A DNA stretch of 64,000 bases from Inia geoffrensis (lineage: Eukaryota; Chordata; Mammalia; Artiodactyla; Iniidae): contig CM070907.1 in assembly GCA_036417435.1 (NCBI GenBank), positions 62,542,001 to 62,606,000 on the forward strand, written 5' to 3'. How positions within the stretch are numbered: the stretch's first letter is position 1; each line of letters opens with the position of its first letter. Below, piece after piece: positions 45,977 to 57,164 of the stretch. The position numbers and the translations under genes are program-made. The notes under the pieces were generated by a model. It saw nothing but the letters and a program-made list of their open reading frames with translations. It was not told where the DNA came from and searched no databases.

Positions 45977-46831
45977 CTTCTACTAATTCTTTCTATCTAC
46001 TTTTTCTCCCTTTTATTCTGAGCCATGTGGATGAAAGGCTCTTGGTGCTGCAGCCAGGAGTCAGTGCTGTGCCTCTGAGGTGGGAGAGCCAACTTTAGGA
46101 CATTGGTCCACAAAACACCTCCCAGCTCCACATAATATCAAGTGGCGAAAATCTCCCAGAGATCTCCATCTCAACACCAGCACCCAGCTTCACTAAATCA
46201 CCAGCAAGCTACGATGCTGGACATCCTATGCCAAACAACTAGCAAGACAGGAACACAACCCCACCCATTAGCAGAGAGGCTGCCTAAAATCATAACAAGT
46301 CCACAGACACCCCAAAACAAACCACCAGACGTGGACCTGCCCACCAGAAAGACAAGATCCATCAGATCATCCACCAGAACACAGGCACTACTCCCCTCCA
46401 CCAGGAAGCCTACACAGCCCACTGAACCAACCTTAGCCACTGGGGACACACACCGAAAAAAACGGGAACTACGAACCTGCAGCCTGCAAAAAGGAGACCC
46501 CAAACAGAGTAAGATAAGCAAAATGAGAAGACAGAAAAACACACAGCAGATGAAGGAGCAAGATAAAAACCCACCAGACCTAACAAATGAAGAGGAAATA
46601 GGCAGTCTACCTGAAAAAGAATTCAGAATAATGATAGTAAAGATGATCCAGATCTTGGAAATAGAATAGACAAAATGCAAGAAACATTTAACAAGGACCT
46701 AGAAGAACTAAAGAGGAAACAAACAACGATGAACAACACAATAACTGAAATGAAAAATACTCTAGATGGGATCAATAGCAGAATAACTGAGGCAGAAGAA
46801 CGGATAAGTGACCTGGAAGATAAAATAGTGG

Positions 46832-46876
46832 AAATAACTACTGCAGAGCAGAATGAAGAAAAAAGAATGAAAAGAA
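46832..46876 (+). repeat. Source copy of a 45-nt patch in ORF1
   Basis: Begins AAATAACTACTGCAGAGCAG and ends AATGAAAAGAA, in the coiled-coil/linker region, where it fits the expected reading frame. It recurs at 47377-47421. Confidence 0.9.
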
Positions 46877-47376
46877 CTGAGGACAGTCTCAGAGACCTCT
46901 GGGACAACATTAAACACACGAACATTCGAATTATAGGGGCTCCAGAAGAAGAAGAGAAAAAGAAAGGGACTGAGAAAATACTTGAAGAGATTATAGTTGA
47001 AAAATTCCCTAATATGGGAAAGGAAATAGTTAACCAAGTTCAGGAAGCACAGAGAGTCCCATACAGGATAAATCCAAGGAGAAATACGCCAAGACACATA
47101 TTAGTCAAACTGTCAAAAATTAAATACAAAGAAAGCATATTAAAAGCAGCAAGGGAAAAATAACAAATAACACACAAGGGAATCCCCATAAAGTTAACAG
47201 CTGATCTTTCAGCAGAAACTCTGCAAGCCAGAAGGGACTGGCAGGACATATTTAAAGTGATGAAAGGGAAAAACCTGCAACCAAGATTACCCAGCAAGGA
47301 TCTCATTCAGATTTGATGGAGAAATTAAAACCTTTACAGACAAGCAAAAGCTGAGAGAGTTCAGCACCACCAAACC

Positions 47377-47421
47377 AAATAACTACTGCAGAGCAGAATA
47401 AAGAAAAAAGAATGAAAAGAA
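47377..47421 (+). repeat. Second copy of the 45-nt ORF1 patch, out of place
   Basis: Identical to 46832-46876 except one G-to-A change. It replaces the normal ORF1 end between CACCACCAAACCA and GCTAAAGGAACTTC. A small inverted repeat, TGTTGT and ACAACA (47422-47444), follows immediately. Confidence 0.9.
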
Positions 47422-47535
47422 TGTTGTTTACCTTGACAACAACAGCTAAAGGAACTTCTCTAGGCAAGAAACAAGAAGGAAGAGACCTACAATAACGAAC
47501 CCAAAACAATTAAGAAAATGAGAATAGAAACATAC

Positions 47536-50500
47536 ATGTCGATAATTACCTTAAATGTAAATGGAATAAATGCTCCCACCAAAAGACACAGATTGGCTGA
47601 ATGGATACAAAAATAAGACCCATATATTTGCTGTCCACAAGAGACGCACTTCAGACCTAGAGACACATACAGACTGAAAGTAAGGGGATGGAAAAAGATA
47701 TTTCATCCAAATGGAAACCAAAAGAAAGCTGGAGTAGCAATTCTCATATCAGACAAAATAGACTTTAAAATAAAGGCTATTAGAAGAGACAAAGAAGGAC
47801 ACTACATAATGATCAAGGGATCGATCCAAGAAGAAGATATAACAATTGTAAATATTTATGCACCCAACATAGGAGCACCTCAATACATAAGGCAAATACT
47901 AACAGACATAAAAGGGGAAATCAACAGTAACACATTCATAGTAGGGGACTTTTAACACCACACTTTCACCAATGGACAGATCATCCAAAATGAAAATAAA
48001 TAAGGAAACACAAGCTTTAAATGATACATTAAACAAGATGGACTTAATTGATATTTATAGGACATTCCATCCAAAAACAACAGAATACACATTTTTCTCA
48101 AGTGCTCATGGAACATTCTCCAGGATAGATCATATCTTGGGTCACAAATCAAGCCTTGGTAAATTTAAGAAAATTGAAATTGTATCAAGTATCTCTTCCA
48201 ACCACAATGCCATGAGACTAGATATCAATTACAGGACAAGATCTGTAAAAAATACAGACACATGGAGGCTAAACAATACACTACTTAATAACGAAGTGAT
48301 CACTGAAGAAATCAAAGAGGAAATTAAAAAATACCTAGAAACAAATGACAATGGAGACATGACGACCCAAAATCTATGGGATGCAGCAAAAGCTGTTCTA
48401 AGAAGGAAGTTTATAGAAATACAATCCTACCTTAAGAAACAGGAAACACCTTGAATAAACAACCTAACCTTGCACCTAAAGCAATTAGAGAAAGAAGAAC
48501 AAAAAAACCCCAAAGTTAGCAGAAGGAAAGAAATCATAAAAATGTGATCAGAAGTAAATGAAAAGGAAATGAAGGAAACGATAGCAAAGATCAATAAAAC
48601 TAAAAGCTGGTTCTTTGAGAAGACAAACAAAACTGATAAACCATTAGCCAGACTCATCAAGAAAAAAAGGGAGAAGACTCAAATCAATAGAATTAGAAAT
48701 GAAAAAGGAGAAGTAACAACTGACACTGCAGAAATACCAAAGATCATGAGAGATTACTACAGGCAACTCTATGCCAATAAAATGGACAACCTAGAAGAAA
48801 TGGACAAATTCTTAGAAATGCTCAATCTGCCAAGACTGAATCAGGAAGAAATAGAAAATATGAACAGATCAATGACAAGACTGAAATTGAAACTGTGATT
48901 AAAAATCTTCCAACAAACAAAAGCCCAGGACCAGATGGCTTCACAGGCGAATTCTATCAAACATTTAGAGAAGAGCTAACACCTATCCTTCTCAAACTCT
49001 TCCGAAATATAGCAGAGGGAGGAACACTTCCAAACTCATTCTACGAGGTCACCGTCACCCTGATACCAAAACCAGACAAGGATGTCACAAAGAAAGAAAA
49101 CTACAGGCCAATATCACTGATGAACATAGATGCAAAAATCCTCAAAATACTAGCAAACAGAATCCAACAGCACATTAAAAGGATCATACACCATGATCAA
49201 GTGGGGTTTATTCCAGGAATGCAAGGACTCTTCAATATATGCAAATCAATCAACGTGATACACCATATTAACAAATTGAAGGAGAAAAACCATATGATCA
49301 TCTCAATAGATGCAGAGAAAGCTTTTGACAAAATCCAACACCCATTTATGATAAAATCCCTGCAGAACGTAGGCATAGAGGGAACTTTCCTCAACATAAT
49401 AAAGGCCATATATGACAAACCCACAGCCAACATTGTCCTCAATGGTGAAAAACTGAAATCATTTCCACTAAGATCAGGAACAAGACAAGGTTGCCCACTC
49501 TCACCACTCTTATTCAACATAGTTTTGGAAGTTTTAGCCACAGCAATCAGAGAAGAAAAGGAAATAAAAGGAATCCAAATCGGAAAAGAAGAAGTAAAGC
49601 TGTCACTGTTTGCAGATGACATGATACTATACATAGAGAATCCTAAAGATGCTACCAGAAAACTGCTATAGCTAATCAATGAATTTGGTAAAGTAGCAGG
49701 ATACAAAATTAATGCACAGAAATCTCTGGCATTCCTATACACTAATGATGAAAAATCTGAAAGTGAAATCAAGAAATCACTCCCATTTACCATTGCAACA
49801 AAAAGAATAAAATATCTAGGAATAAACCTACCTAAGGAGAAAAAAGACCTGTATGCAGAAAATTATAAGACACTGATGAAAGCAATTAAAGATGATACAA
49901 ATAGATGGAGAGATATACCATATTCTTGGATTGGAAGAATCAACATTGTGAAAATGACTCTACTACCCAAAGCAGTCTACAGATTCAATGCAATCCCTAT
50001 CAAACTACCATTGGCATTTTTCACAGAACTAGAACAAAAAATTTCACAATTTGTATGGAAACACAAAAGACCCCGAATAGCCAAAGCAATCTTGAGAACG
50101 AAAAACGGAGCTGGAGGAATCAGGCTCCCTGACATCAGACTATACTACAAAGCTACACTAATCAAGACAGTATGGTACTGGCACAAAAACAGAAAGATAG
50201 ATCAATGGAACAGGATAGAAAGCCCAGAGATAAACCCACGCACATATGGTCACCTTATCTTTGATAAAGGAGGCAGGAATGTACAGTGGAGAAAGGACAG
50301 CCTCTTCAATAAGTGGTGCTGGGAAAACTGGACAGGTACATGTAAAAGTATGAGATTAGATCACTCCCTAACACTCTACACAAAAATAAACTGAAAATGG
50401 ATTAAAGACCTAAATGTAAGGCCAGACACCATCAAACTCTTAGAGGAAAACATAGGCAGAACACTCTATGACATAAATCACAGCAAGATCCTTTTTGACC

Positions 50501-51333
50501 CACCTCCTAGAGCAATGGAAATAAAAACAAAAATCAACAAATGGGACCTAATGAAACTTCAAAGCTTTTGCACAGCAATGGAAACCATAAATAAGACCAA
50601 AAGACAACCCTCAGAATGGGAGAAAATATTTGAAAATGAAGCAACTGACAAACGATTCATCTCCAAAATTTATAAGCAGCTTATGCAGCTCAATAACAGA
50701 AAAACAAACAACCCAATCCAAAAATGGGCAGAAGAACTAAATAGACATTTCTCCAAAGAAGATATACAGACTGTCAACAAACACATGAAAGAATGCTCAA
50801 CATCACTAATCATTAGAGAAATACAAATCAAAACTACAATGATATATCATCTCACACCAGTCAGAATGGCCATCATCAAAAAATCTAGAAACAATAAATG
50901 CTGGAGAGGGTGTGGAGAAAAGGGAACCCTCTTGCACTGTTGATGGGAATGTAAATTGATACAGCCACTATGGAGAACAGTATGGAGGTTCCTTAAAAAA
51001 CTACAAATAGAACTACCATATGACCCAGCAATCCCACTACTGGGCATATACCCTGAGAAAACCATAATTCAAAAAGAGTCATGTACCACAATGTTCATTG
51101 CAACTCTATTTACAATAGCTCAAAGATGGAAACAACCTAAGTGCCCATCGTCGGATGAATGGATAAAGAAGATGTGGCACATATACACAATGGAATATTA
51201 CTCAGCGTTAAAAAGAAACGAAATTGAGCTATTTGTAATGAGGTGGATGGACCTAGAGTCTTTCATACAGAGTAAAGTAAGTGAGAAAGAGAAAGACAAA
51301 TACCGTATGCTAACACATATATATGGAATTTAA
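47536..51333 (+). pseudogene. L1 ORF2 (endonuclease and reverse transcriptase), full length but broken
   Basis: The start ATG at 47536 reads MSIITLNVNGINAPTKRHR, the endonuclease N-terminus. Conserved endonuclease blocks include PQETHF, SDKIDF and VNIYAPN. The RT domain holds [15 protein letters not shown] (about 48919), [15 protein letters not shown] and [14 protein letters not shown]. The intact catalytic box is FADDMILY at about 49609-49632. The C-terminal cysteine motif [14 protein letters not shown] is at about 50899-50940. Lesions are stops at 47614, 48452, 48545, 49669, 50392 and 50941, an extra T at 47950-47953 and a lost base near 48880. The true stop is at 51331-51333. The protein would nick DNA and copy L1 RNA at the target. 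Confidence 0.95.
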
Positions 51334-51681
51334 GAAAAAAAAATGTCATGAAGAACCTAGGGGCAAGACGGGAATAAAGATGCAGACCTACTAGAGAATG
51401 GACTTGAGGATATGGGGAGGGGGAAGGGAAGCTGTGACAAAACTACAGAGCGGCATGGACATGTATACACTACCAAATGTAAGGTAGATAGCTAGTGGGA
51501 AGCAGCCGCATAGCACAGGGAGATTAGCTCGGTGCTTTGTGACCGCCTGGAGGGGTGGCATAGGGAGGGTGGGAGGGAGGGAGACGCAAGAGGGAAGAGA
51601 TGTGGGAACATATGTATATGTATAACTGATTCACTTTGTTATAAAGCAGAAACTAACACACCATTCAAAAAAAAAAAAAAA
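51334..51681 (+). other. L1 3' UTR lacking its usual poly(A) signal block
   Basis: Shares with 5840-6231 the G-rich run and the words AGCTCGGTGCTTTGTGACC and ATAAAGCAGAAACTAACACA. It stops after ACACACCATT. The block GTAAAGCAATTATACTCC with AATAAA that follows in the sister copy is missing, and an A run of about 15 takes its place. Confidence 0.85.
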
Positions 51682-52424
51682 GAGGATATACAGGTGACAC
51701 TGGTTAGAATGGCCATCACTAAAAGTCTACAAATAACAAATGCTGGAGTGGATGTGGAGAAAAGGGTACACTCCTACACTGTTTGTGGGAGTGTAAGTTG
51801 GTACAGCCACTATCGAAAACAGTATGGATGTTCCTCAGAAAACTAAAAATAGAATTACCATACGATCCAGCAATCCCACTCCTGGAATACACCTGAACAA
51901 AACTATAATTCAAAAAGATACATGCACCCCTATGCTCATAGTGGCACCGTTTACAATAGACAAACAGGGAAACAACCAAATGTTCATCGACAGATGAATG
52001 GATAAAGATGATGTGGTACATATATACAATGGAATACTACTCAGCCATAACAAAGAATGAAATAATGCCATTTGCAGCAACATGGATACAACTAGAGATT
52101 ATCATACTAAGTGAAGCAAGTCAGAAAGAGACAGATATCATATGATATCACTTATATGTGGAACCTAAAATATGGCACAAATGAACCTAGCTACAAAACA
52201 GAAACATATTCACCGTCATGGAGAACAGACTTGTGGTTGCCAAGGGGGAAGGGGTGAGGGAGAGGGATGGACTGTGAATTTGGGGTTGGTAGATGCAAAT
52301 TATTACATTTAGAATGGATAAACAGCAAGGTCCTAATATATAGCACAGGGAACTATATACAATACCTTGTGATAAACCATAATGAAAAAGAATATTGAAA
52401 AAGAAAAAAAAATGTGATGGGGGG
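51682..52424 (+). mobile_element. Older L1 3' fragment attached to the full-length L1
   Basis: ORF2 end and 3' UTR of a different L1 subfamily: GAGGATATACAG joined to GTGACACTGG (an internal gap relative to other copies), AACAGACTTGTGGTTGCCAA and GTGATAAACCATAATG. It ends at AAAAAGAAAAAAAAA about 52410, without the usual last ~90 bases of its 3' UTR. AAAATGTGATGGGGGG follows at 52409-52424, nearly matching AAAATGTGCTGGGTGG at 44480-44495, on the far side of the full-length L1. Confidence 0.75.
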
Positions 52425-52684
52425 CATAAATAAGTAGTGTTTAAGCTTCTATGGATATATACCATGGAATAAAGAAAGATGGGAATCTGTGTGAGTCTTC
52501 TGTCCCACAATTACCTGACTTTTAGATACTAAAGCCTTCCCATTAGTGTTTTAATCAAGAAGATTAACAATATGATTACACAGGGGCAGATACATAAAAA
52601 GGCCTACTGAAGACAGATGCCATGAAAACATATATTATTTGGTAATCCACAGTGTGTGACTAGAAAAAAATAAGACTGGAATAG
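52425..52684. other. Unique DNA
   Basis: No feature seen. Confidence 0.4.
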
Positions 52685-52830
52685 AAGTTAGGATCTTAGA
52701 TTTCAGTAGTGTCCCCATTAATCCACCTAGTGTCCTCATTAATCTATCTGTGGAACTTTGGGTAAGTTACTTTAACACTTTAAACCTCATTTTTCTCATG
52801 TATAAAATGAGAGGGGTTTATTTGATCCCC
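52685..52830 (+). repeat. MIR SINE relic
   Basis: Forward MIR: TGGAACTTTGGGTAAGTTAC, TTTAAACCTCATTTTTCTCA and TGTATAAAATGAGAGG. Confidence 0.7.
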
Positions 52831-54149
52831 TCATATACCAACCTATATTCCTCCCAATAATTTAATATGTTTCCTCCTCCAAAGGGGTACACCTTCCAGT
52901 TGAATATCCCTGTCATTCTGATCTACTGTTACCATAGGATATGGTTATATGGTAATATAGGGTGAGTTTGCATGGTAATAAAAGTTAAGAACTGCCGGAC
53001 CAGATAATCTCACAAGAGCTTTCCACTGAAGTGTGGTTACTGAAAACCCCAACCTCAGGTTTTACCTACCACTTCACTCTACTTCTAAAGATGACAAAAT
53101 CTAACATACGTCAAGGGAATTGTCACACCAGTGGAAGTAAAAGGGTTAAAATTTCTCTTTTTCCTAGAATTTTTCCTTCTCCTTTTTTAGTATTTTTTCT
53201 CTCCAATATTTAATGTGGGCACCAGGACAGAGTTTGGGGTTACTGCCTACTTGGCAGGTCCCCAGCCTTTAGAAGGCCAGCAAGGACCAGTATGAAAACT
53301 AGGGGAAAGGACACTCTCTAGGCTCTTTTTAAGTTAATTCTTAGGCCAAAAATCAAGAGGGAACATTAGAATTCCCTCAAGAGCCAGCCCATCTCTCCAA
53401 GTAAGAGTTTAAGATGGAAGTTGGTGACAAATTACCCTAAAGACAGATTTCACTTCCCCTTCTCTCTCTCATCCATCTACCCTGAATATTTATACCTCTA
53501 TATTGTTGATATGTGACTTGATCAGGATTCAGGATCTGAAATGCTAACCTTGAAAAATATGTTATATTAAGAGACAAAACTATCAGTGGGTTTTGGTCTT
53601 TTTAAAATACTATGCTATTTAGATAGGTTGATGTCTCCAAGTCTCTCATCTTCCTTGATGGTCTTTTTCCAACTTTAATATCTTAACACATTTCATTCCA
53701 GAATATCCTGAGCAGATGAGCCAAATATGCTGGACAATTAAATCTCAGATTGATTATGTAAATATGTAACTAGAAAGAATTTCAATAGTGGCAAACACTT
53801 GACAAAGAAAACTCTAAAGATTTTCTGCTCAACCTGTCCCATCCCCAGAGAGAGTAGAAATTTTTTGTGTATCAGGGGCTTATATCTGTTAGAGAGCTTT
53901 GGAGTTTACCAATGACTATATAGACATTTTCATTATTTAATCCTCAGAACAAGTTTGTGTGTGGCAGGGTGAGAAATGATTCATCCAAATAAAATTTTGA
54001 TCTAAATGTTTCATTCAAAATAGGATGTTCTTCTGAAAGCAGAGAAAAAACTAAAAGCTTCTGTTGTTCTGTTCACAATAAAATGATTCTCATAGAAGTT
54101 TTTTCTGGGTTGAGAAGTATCACATGATAGTGCTATATACATATTTATT
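52831..54149. other. Unique DNA, no feature seen
   Basis: About 1.3 kb with no recognised repeat or gene. A MIR scrap may lie at 53920-53975. Confidence 0.4.
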
Positions 54150-54960
54150 CAGCTATTCATTTATCAAACATGTATTATATAGAAGGTACCATGCTAGGTA
54201 TATATAGAGATATAAAATTTAGAGATAGAAAAATTTAAATCCTTTCTCTTAAAGAGCTCCCAACCTTTCAGGAGATACAGTGCAACATGTTACATTTAAA
54301 ATAGGATTATAAACTAGGACCATTCATTCATTTATTCATTTATTTGGTCAACAAACATTCATTGAGAAACTAGTAAGTGCTAGCTGTTGTATTAGAAATA
54401 AGGATATATCAAGACTCAGTCTCTGTCTAAAGAAGTTCCCAGTCCAAGGAAAAAGACAAACTAATAAACATGCAATTATAAAGCAATATTAATAATATGG
54501 TATAAATAAAACGTGACATAACAGATCAAAAAGATCCATCTCATCCATTTTGGGGTCAGGAATAAGGGATAAGCAAGGGCCATAGAAAACTGTGCAGGGA
54601 AACTAAGGCCAAAGGCAAGAATGTTGAACTCTGACTGGATAAATCAGGAGGCGTTTTATAGAGAAGACACTTCAGTTTTCCAGTAAAGCTTTAAGGATGG
54701 AAAGGGTGAGTAGAGGGCCTTCCAGGTAAAGGTGTACCATGTACCATCTGATAGTGAATCAAGGTATTCTTGGACTTGGTAAGCAAACCTCTTGATTCTG
54801 GGCCACAGAAACCTGGGAATGAGGGGAAAGTATGATTCTATGCTACAGAGAAAGCTGACTTCGGCCTTTCCCCTCATTTATTTCTACTTCACAGCGCATG
54901 GACAGGAGGGAGTCCTGCCAGGGAATGGATCTGGAGGGATCCAGGCCTGATCCTATAAAA
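54150..54960 (-). mobile_element. L2 LINE relics
   Basis: Two reverse L2 tails in series. The first is ATTCATTTATCAAACATGTA with TCTTAAAGAGCTCCCAACCT. The second is TTCATTCATTTATTCATTTA with CAACAAACATTCATTGAGAA and AGAAGTTCCCAGTCCAAGGA. 3' UTR text (TTTTCCAGTAAAGCTTTAAG, GGGCCTTCCAGGTAAAGG) follows. Confidence 0.7.
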
Positions 54961-56179
54961 AACTCAAGAGGCTCTCCTGAGTGTAGTCTCTGGAAAAGCA
55001 CTTAAGGTGTCTTTCCCATCTCTTCTAAAACTCTCAGGTGTTTGACAGATGAAGAAAAAGAGATTAAAACATGATGTACAAGGGGAAAAACCAAGTGGCA
55101 TGGCAGAACGAAAATGACTATAACAATGTGTCTGCAAATACACTGTAAGATGTAAAGTACTTTTATAAATGTAATGAATAATTATATTTAAAGGATTATT
55201 ATAAACATTAATATCTATGAGAATGCTTACTAAAATTACTAGAAAACACATTTTCTGACTTCTATTCAAACATATGCTTCCGCACATCAAGAATTAAGGT
55301 AATTTTCCAAAAATTTGAAAAAAAAAAAAAAGAAAAACAACTCCCAGGATGCCTCCAAATCATCAATTTCATATATACAGATATACAATGTGTATATATA
55401 TAGACATATAATGTGTGCATATAAACATACATGCATACATATATGTTTGTGTACACACATATGTGTATAAATGATTGCCCTTAGGCAAATAAAGGTTTTC
55501 ATCCAATTAGTTTCCTAACTTGCCATAAAGATGTGTAATTTCAGAGTAAGTTGTTAAAAGGAGAAAATCATATTTTGCCAGGTACCAAAGTACACAATAG
55601 TTAGAAATATATGTACAAGGTAATATATTGGAAGCCCTAAGATACCAAGATATGATAAAAATGAGATTCCAAAGGAGGTGCTATAATTTCCAAAGGAAAT
55701 TATCAAGAACCACTTTCAGGTCTCTAAATCCTTATCGATAATGAGGATATACAAGGGTTAGCTGGTTGGAGATTTACAAAGAGAAGGGATTTCTTTGGAA
55801 AGGGGCTAGGAGGGGTCTAACTTTTCACCTAAGATTAGTGAAAGAGGCGTCAATGAGCATATACCTAAAGCTTAATATAATTCCCTTGGATTTAAGAGGT
55901 GAGTATACTGGGATCTGACTCCTCGCCCCTGAAAAATTTAACAAGTAAGATAACATGGAAAGCTGGTGATTGCCTCGGGAGAGGTGGCTTCATCTGGGCC
56001 AGTCTCCATGTTCAGAGTTTGTAAGGACAAAAGAGCCATCCTGGAGCCATTACAATGCCTGCCAAGACAACCCTCTGTGTGGAGTGGACTGCTGTAAAAC
56101 TTGGGGCTGAAGAAATGCATCATCCACATTAGAGGAGATTTAGTCAGAGAGGCCCAGAAAGGGAAACTCCCTAAGACCC
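54961..56179. other. Unique DNA with a TA/CA-rich stretch
   Basis: An A run lies at 55318-55332 and a mixed ATAC/GTATA microsatellite at 55372-55466. No gene or dispersed repeat identified. Confidence 0.5.
55372..55466. repeat. Mixed AT/CATA/GTGTA microsatellite
   Basis: CATATATACAGATATACAAT through CATACATGCATACATATATG and GTGTACACACATATGTG. Alternating purine-pyrimidine DNA. Confidence 0.85.
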
Positions 56180-56300
56180 ACAACAGTGATGACCCTGGGC
56201 AAGTTGCTTAACCTCTCTTTGTCTCAGTTATGAAGATTAAAGGAATTAATACAAGTGCTTAGAATTATTTCTAGACATAATCAACATTAATGTAAACATC
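56180..56300 (+). repeat. MIR SINE relic (3' half)
   Basis: GGGCAAGTTGCTTAACCTCT, TTTGTCTCAGTTATGAAG, AAAGGAATTAATACAAGTGC. Confidence 0.7.
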
Positions 56301-56390
56301 AGATATTTTCTTCATTTTTGTTATTATTATCATTATATGTCAGGCTCAGAGAGCAAAAAACATGACAATCCCAGTCTAATAAGGACTTTC

Positions 56391-56634
56391 TGCTCTGCTT
56401 TTTTTTTTTTTTTTTTTTTTTTTTTTGCGGTACGCGGGCCTCTCACTGCTGTGGCCTGTCCCGTTGCGGAGCACAGGCTCCGGACGCGCAGGCTCAGCGG
56501 CCATGGCTCACGGACCCAGCCGCTCCGCGGCATGTGGGATCCTCCCGGTTCGGGGCACGAACCTGCACCCCCTGCATTGGCAGGCGGACTCTCATCCACT
56601 GCGCCACCAGGGAAGCCCATGCTGTGCTTTTTTT
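56391..56634 (-). mobile_element. CHR-type SINE, reverse
   Basis: Reverse cetacean SINE, body to 56619 with a T tail of more than 20 at 56400-56426. Direct repeats TGCTCTGCTTTTTTT (56391-56405) and TGCTGTGCTTTTTTT (56620-56634) differ once. The B box region reads CGGGGCACGAACC on this strand. Confidence 0.95.
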
Positions 56635-56975
56635 ATTTCCCTATCATGCTCCACACCTGGAGGAATAAATAACCAACTAGCAAATGATAAAAAAGAAGAA
56701 AGAAGCCTATCCCCAAACCATTCCCCCAAAGCAGACAGCCTATCTGAAGATCCCATAGTAGGGAAGAGAGAGTATTTAACCAGGAAAAGTGTACAGAGTT
56801 TTGATTAATATTTGAGACTGGACAATTTTCATTACTTAACTGAGACTGTATTTGTGATTTTAAGTGATTGTAGGACTTTTAATTCTTTGCAAGTGACTGG
56901 AAATTCATGGAAAGTCACAGGACGGCCTGAGTTTTCATCTAGAGAGCAGGGTAGGTATTACTGACACTAAGAAGC
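56635..56975. other. Unique DNA
   Basis: No feature seen. Confidence 0.4.
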
Positions 56976-57164
56976 TTTAAATAAACTATTATGTATAAAA
57001 TAAGCTACAAGGATATATTGTACAACACAGAGAATATAGCTAATATTTTATAAAAACTATAAGTGGAGTATAACCTTTAAAAATTGTGAAGGACTATATT
57101 GTACACCTATAACATCTAATATCGTACATCAACTATACTTCAATTTTAAAAGTTTTAAATAAAC
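56976..57164 (+). mobile_element. Short 5'-truncated L1 3' UTR insertion
   Basis: Only ~165 bp of L1 3' UTR: AGCTACAAGGATATATTGTA, ACAACACAGAGAATATAGC, ATTGTACACCTATAACATCT and CATCAACTATACTTCAATTT. TTTAAATAAAC at 56976-56986 and 57154-57164 is the target duplication. A severely truncated retrotransposition. Confidence 0.8.

Larger units (their letters stand above)
44495..46522 (+). promoter_or_regulatory. L1 5' UTR: internal promoter, CpG-rich
   Basis: Roughly 2-kb leader that in live elements drives RNA polymerase II transcription from its own first bases. CpG is dense from about 44760 to 45560 (for example TTCGCGGGCGGAG and GGCGGGGCGGGGG), in sharp contrast to the AT-rich surroundings, so this is the window's only CpG-island-like stretch. 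Retained CpGs suggest limited time for methylation decay. A pyrimidine tract follows at 45890-45976. The ORF1 frame stays open upstream of the ORF1 ATG, back to 46142. Confidence 0.9.
46523..47462 (+). pseudogene. L1 ORF1 (RNA-binding chaperone), broken
   Basis: The start ATG at 46523-46525 opens MRRQKNTQQMKEQ. In the intact family the product is a trimeric RNA-binding protein that coats L1 RNA. The coiled coil is visible at about 46690-46850 (heptads around INSRITEAEERISDLEDKI). The RRM follows at about 46915-47120 (NIRIIGAPEEEE to RHILVKLSKI), then the C-terminal domain (LTADLSAETLQARRDW near 47200). Lesions seen are a one-base deletion near 46650, a CAA-to-TAA stop at 47161-47163 and a five-base deletion near 47291. 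A foreign 45-nt patch at 47377-47421 is copied from 46832-46876. The frame should end at CTCTAG about 47462. Confidence 0.9.
44480..51680 (+). mobile_element. Full-length LINE-1 (cetartiodactyl type), all frames broken
   Basis: The only L1 here with a complete head: 5' UTR 44495-46522, ORF1 46523 to about 47462, inter-ORF spacer, ORF2 47536-51333, 3' UTR 51334-51665 and an A tail at 51667-51681. ORF2 length (3.8 kb) equals that of active mammalian L1. It carries at least eight ORF2 lesions and several in ORF1, so it is dead. The 3' UTR stops at ACACACCATT and goes straight into CAAAAAAA. It therefore lacks the last ~35 bases with AATAAA that the sister copy has at 6175-6210. A second L1 fragment follows at once. 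Confidence 0.95.

Noticed and set aside
45797..46021. Open frame rich in Phe, Leu and Ser that looks like membrane segments
   Set aside because: Produced by the T- and CTTT-rich tract of the L1 5' UTR.
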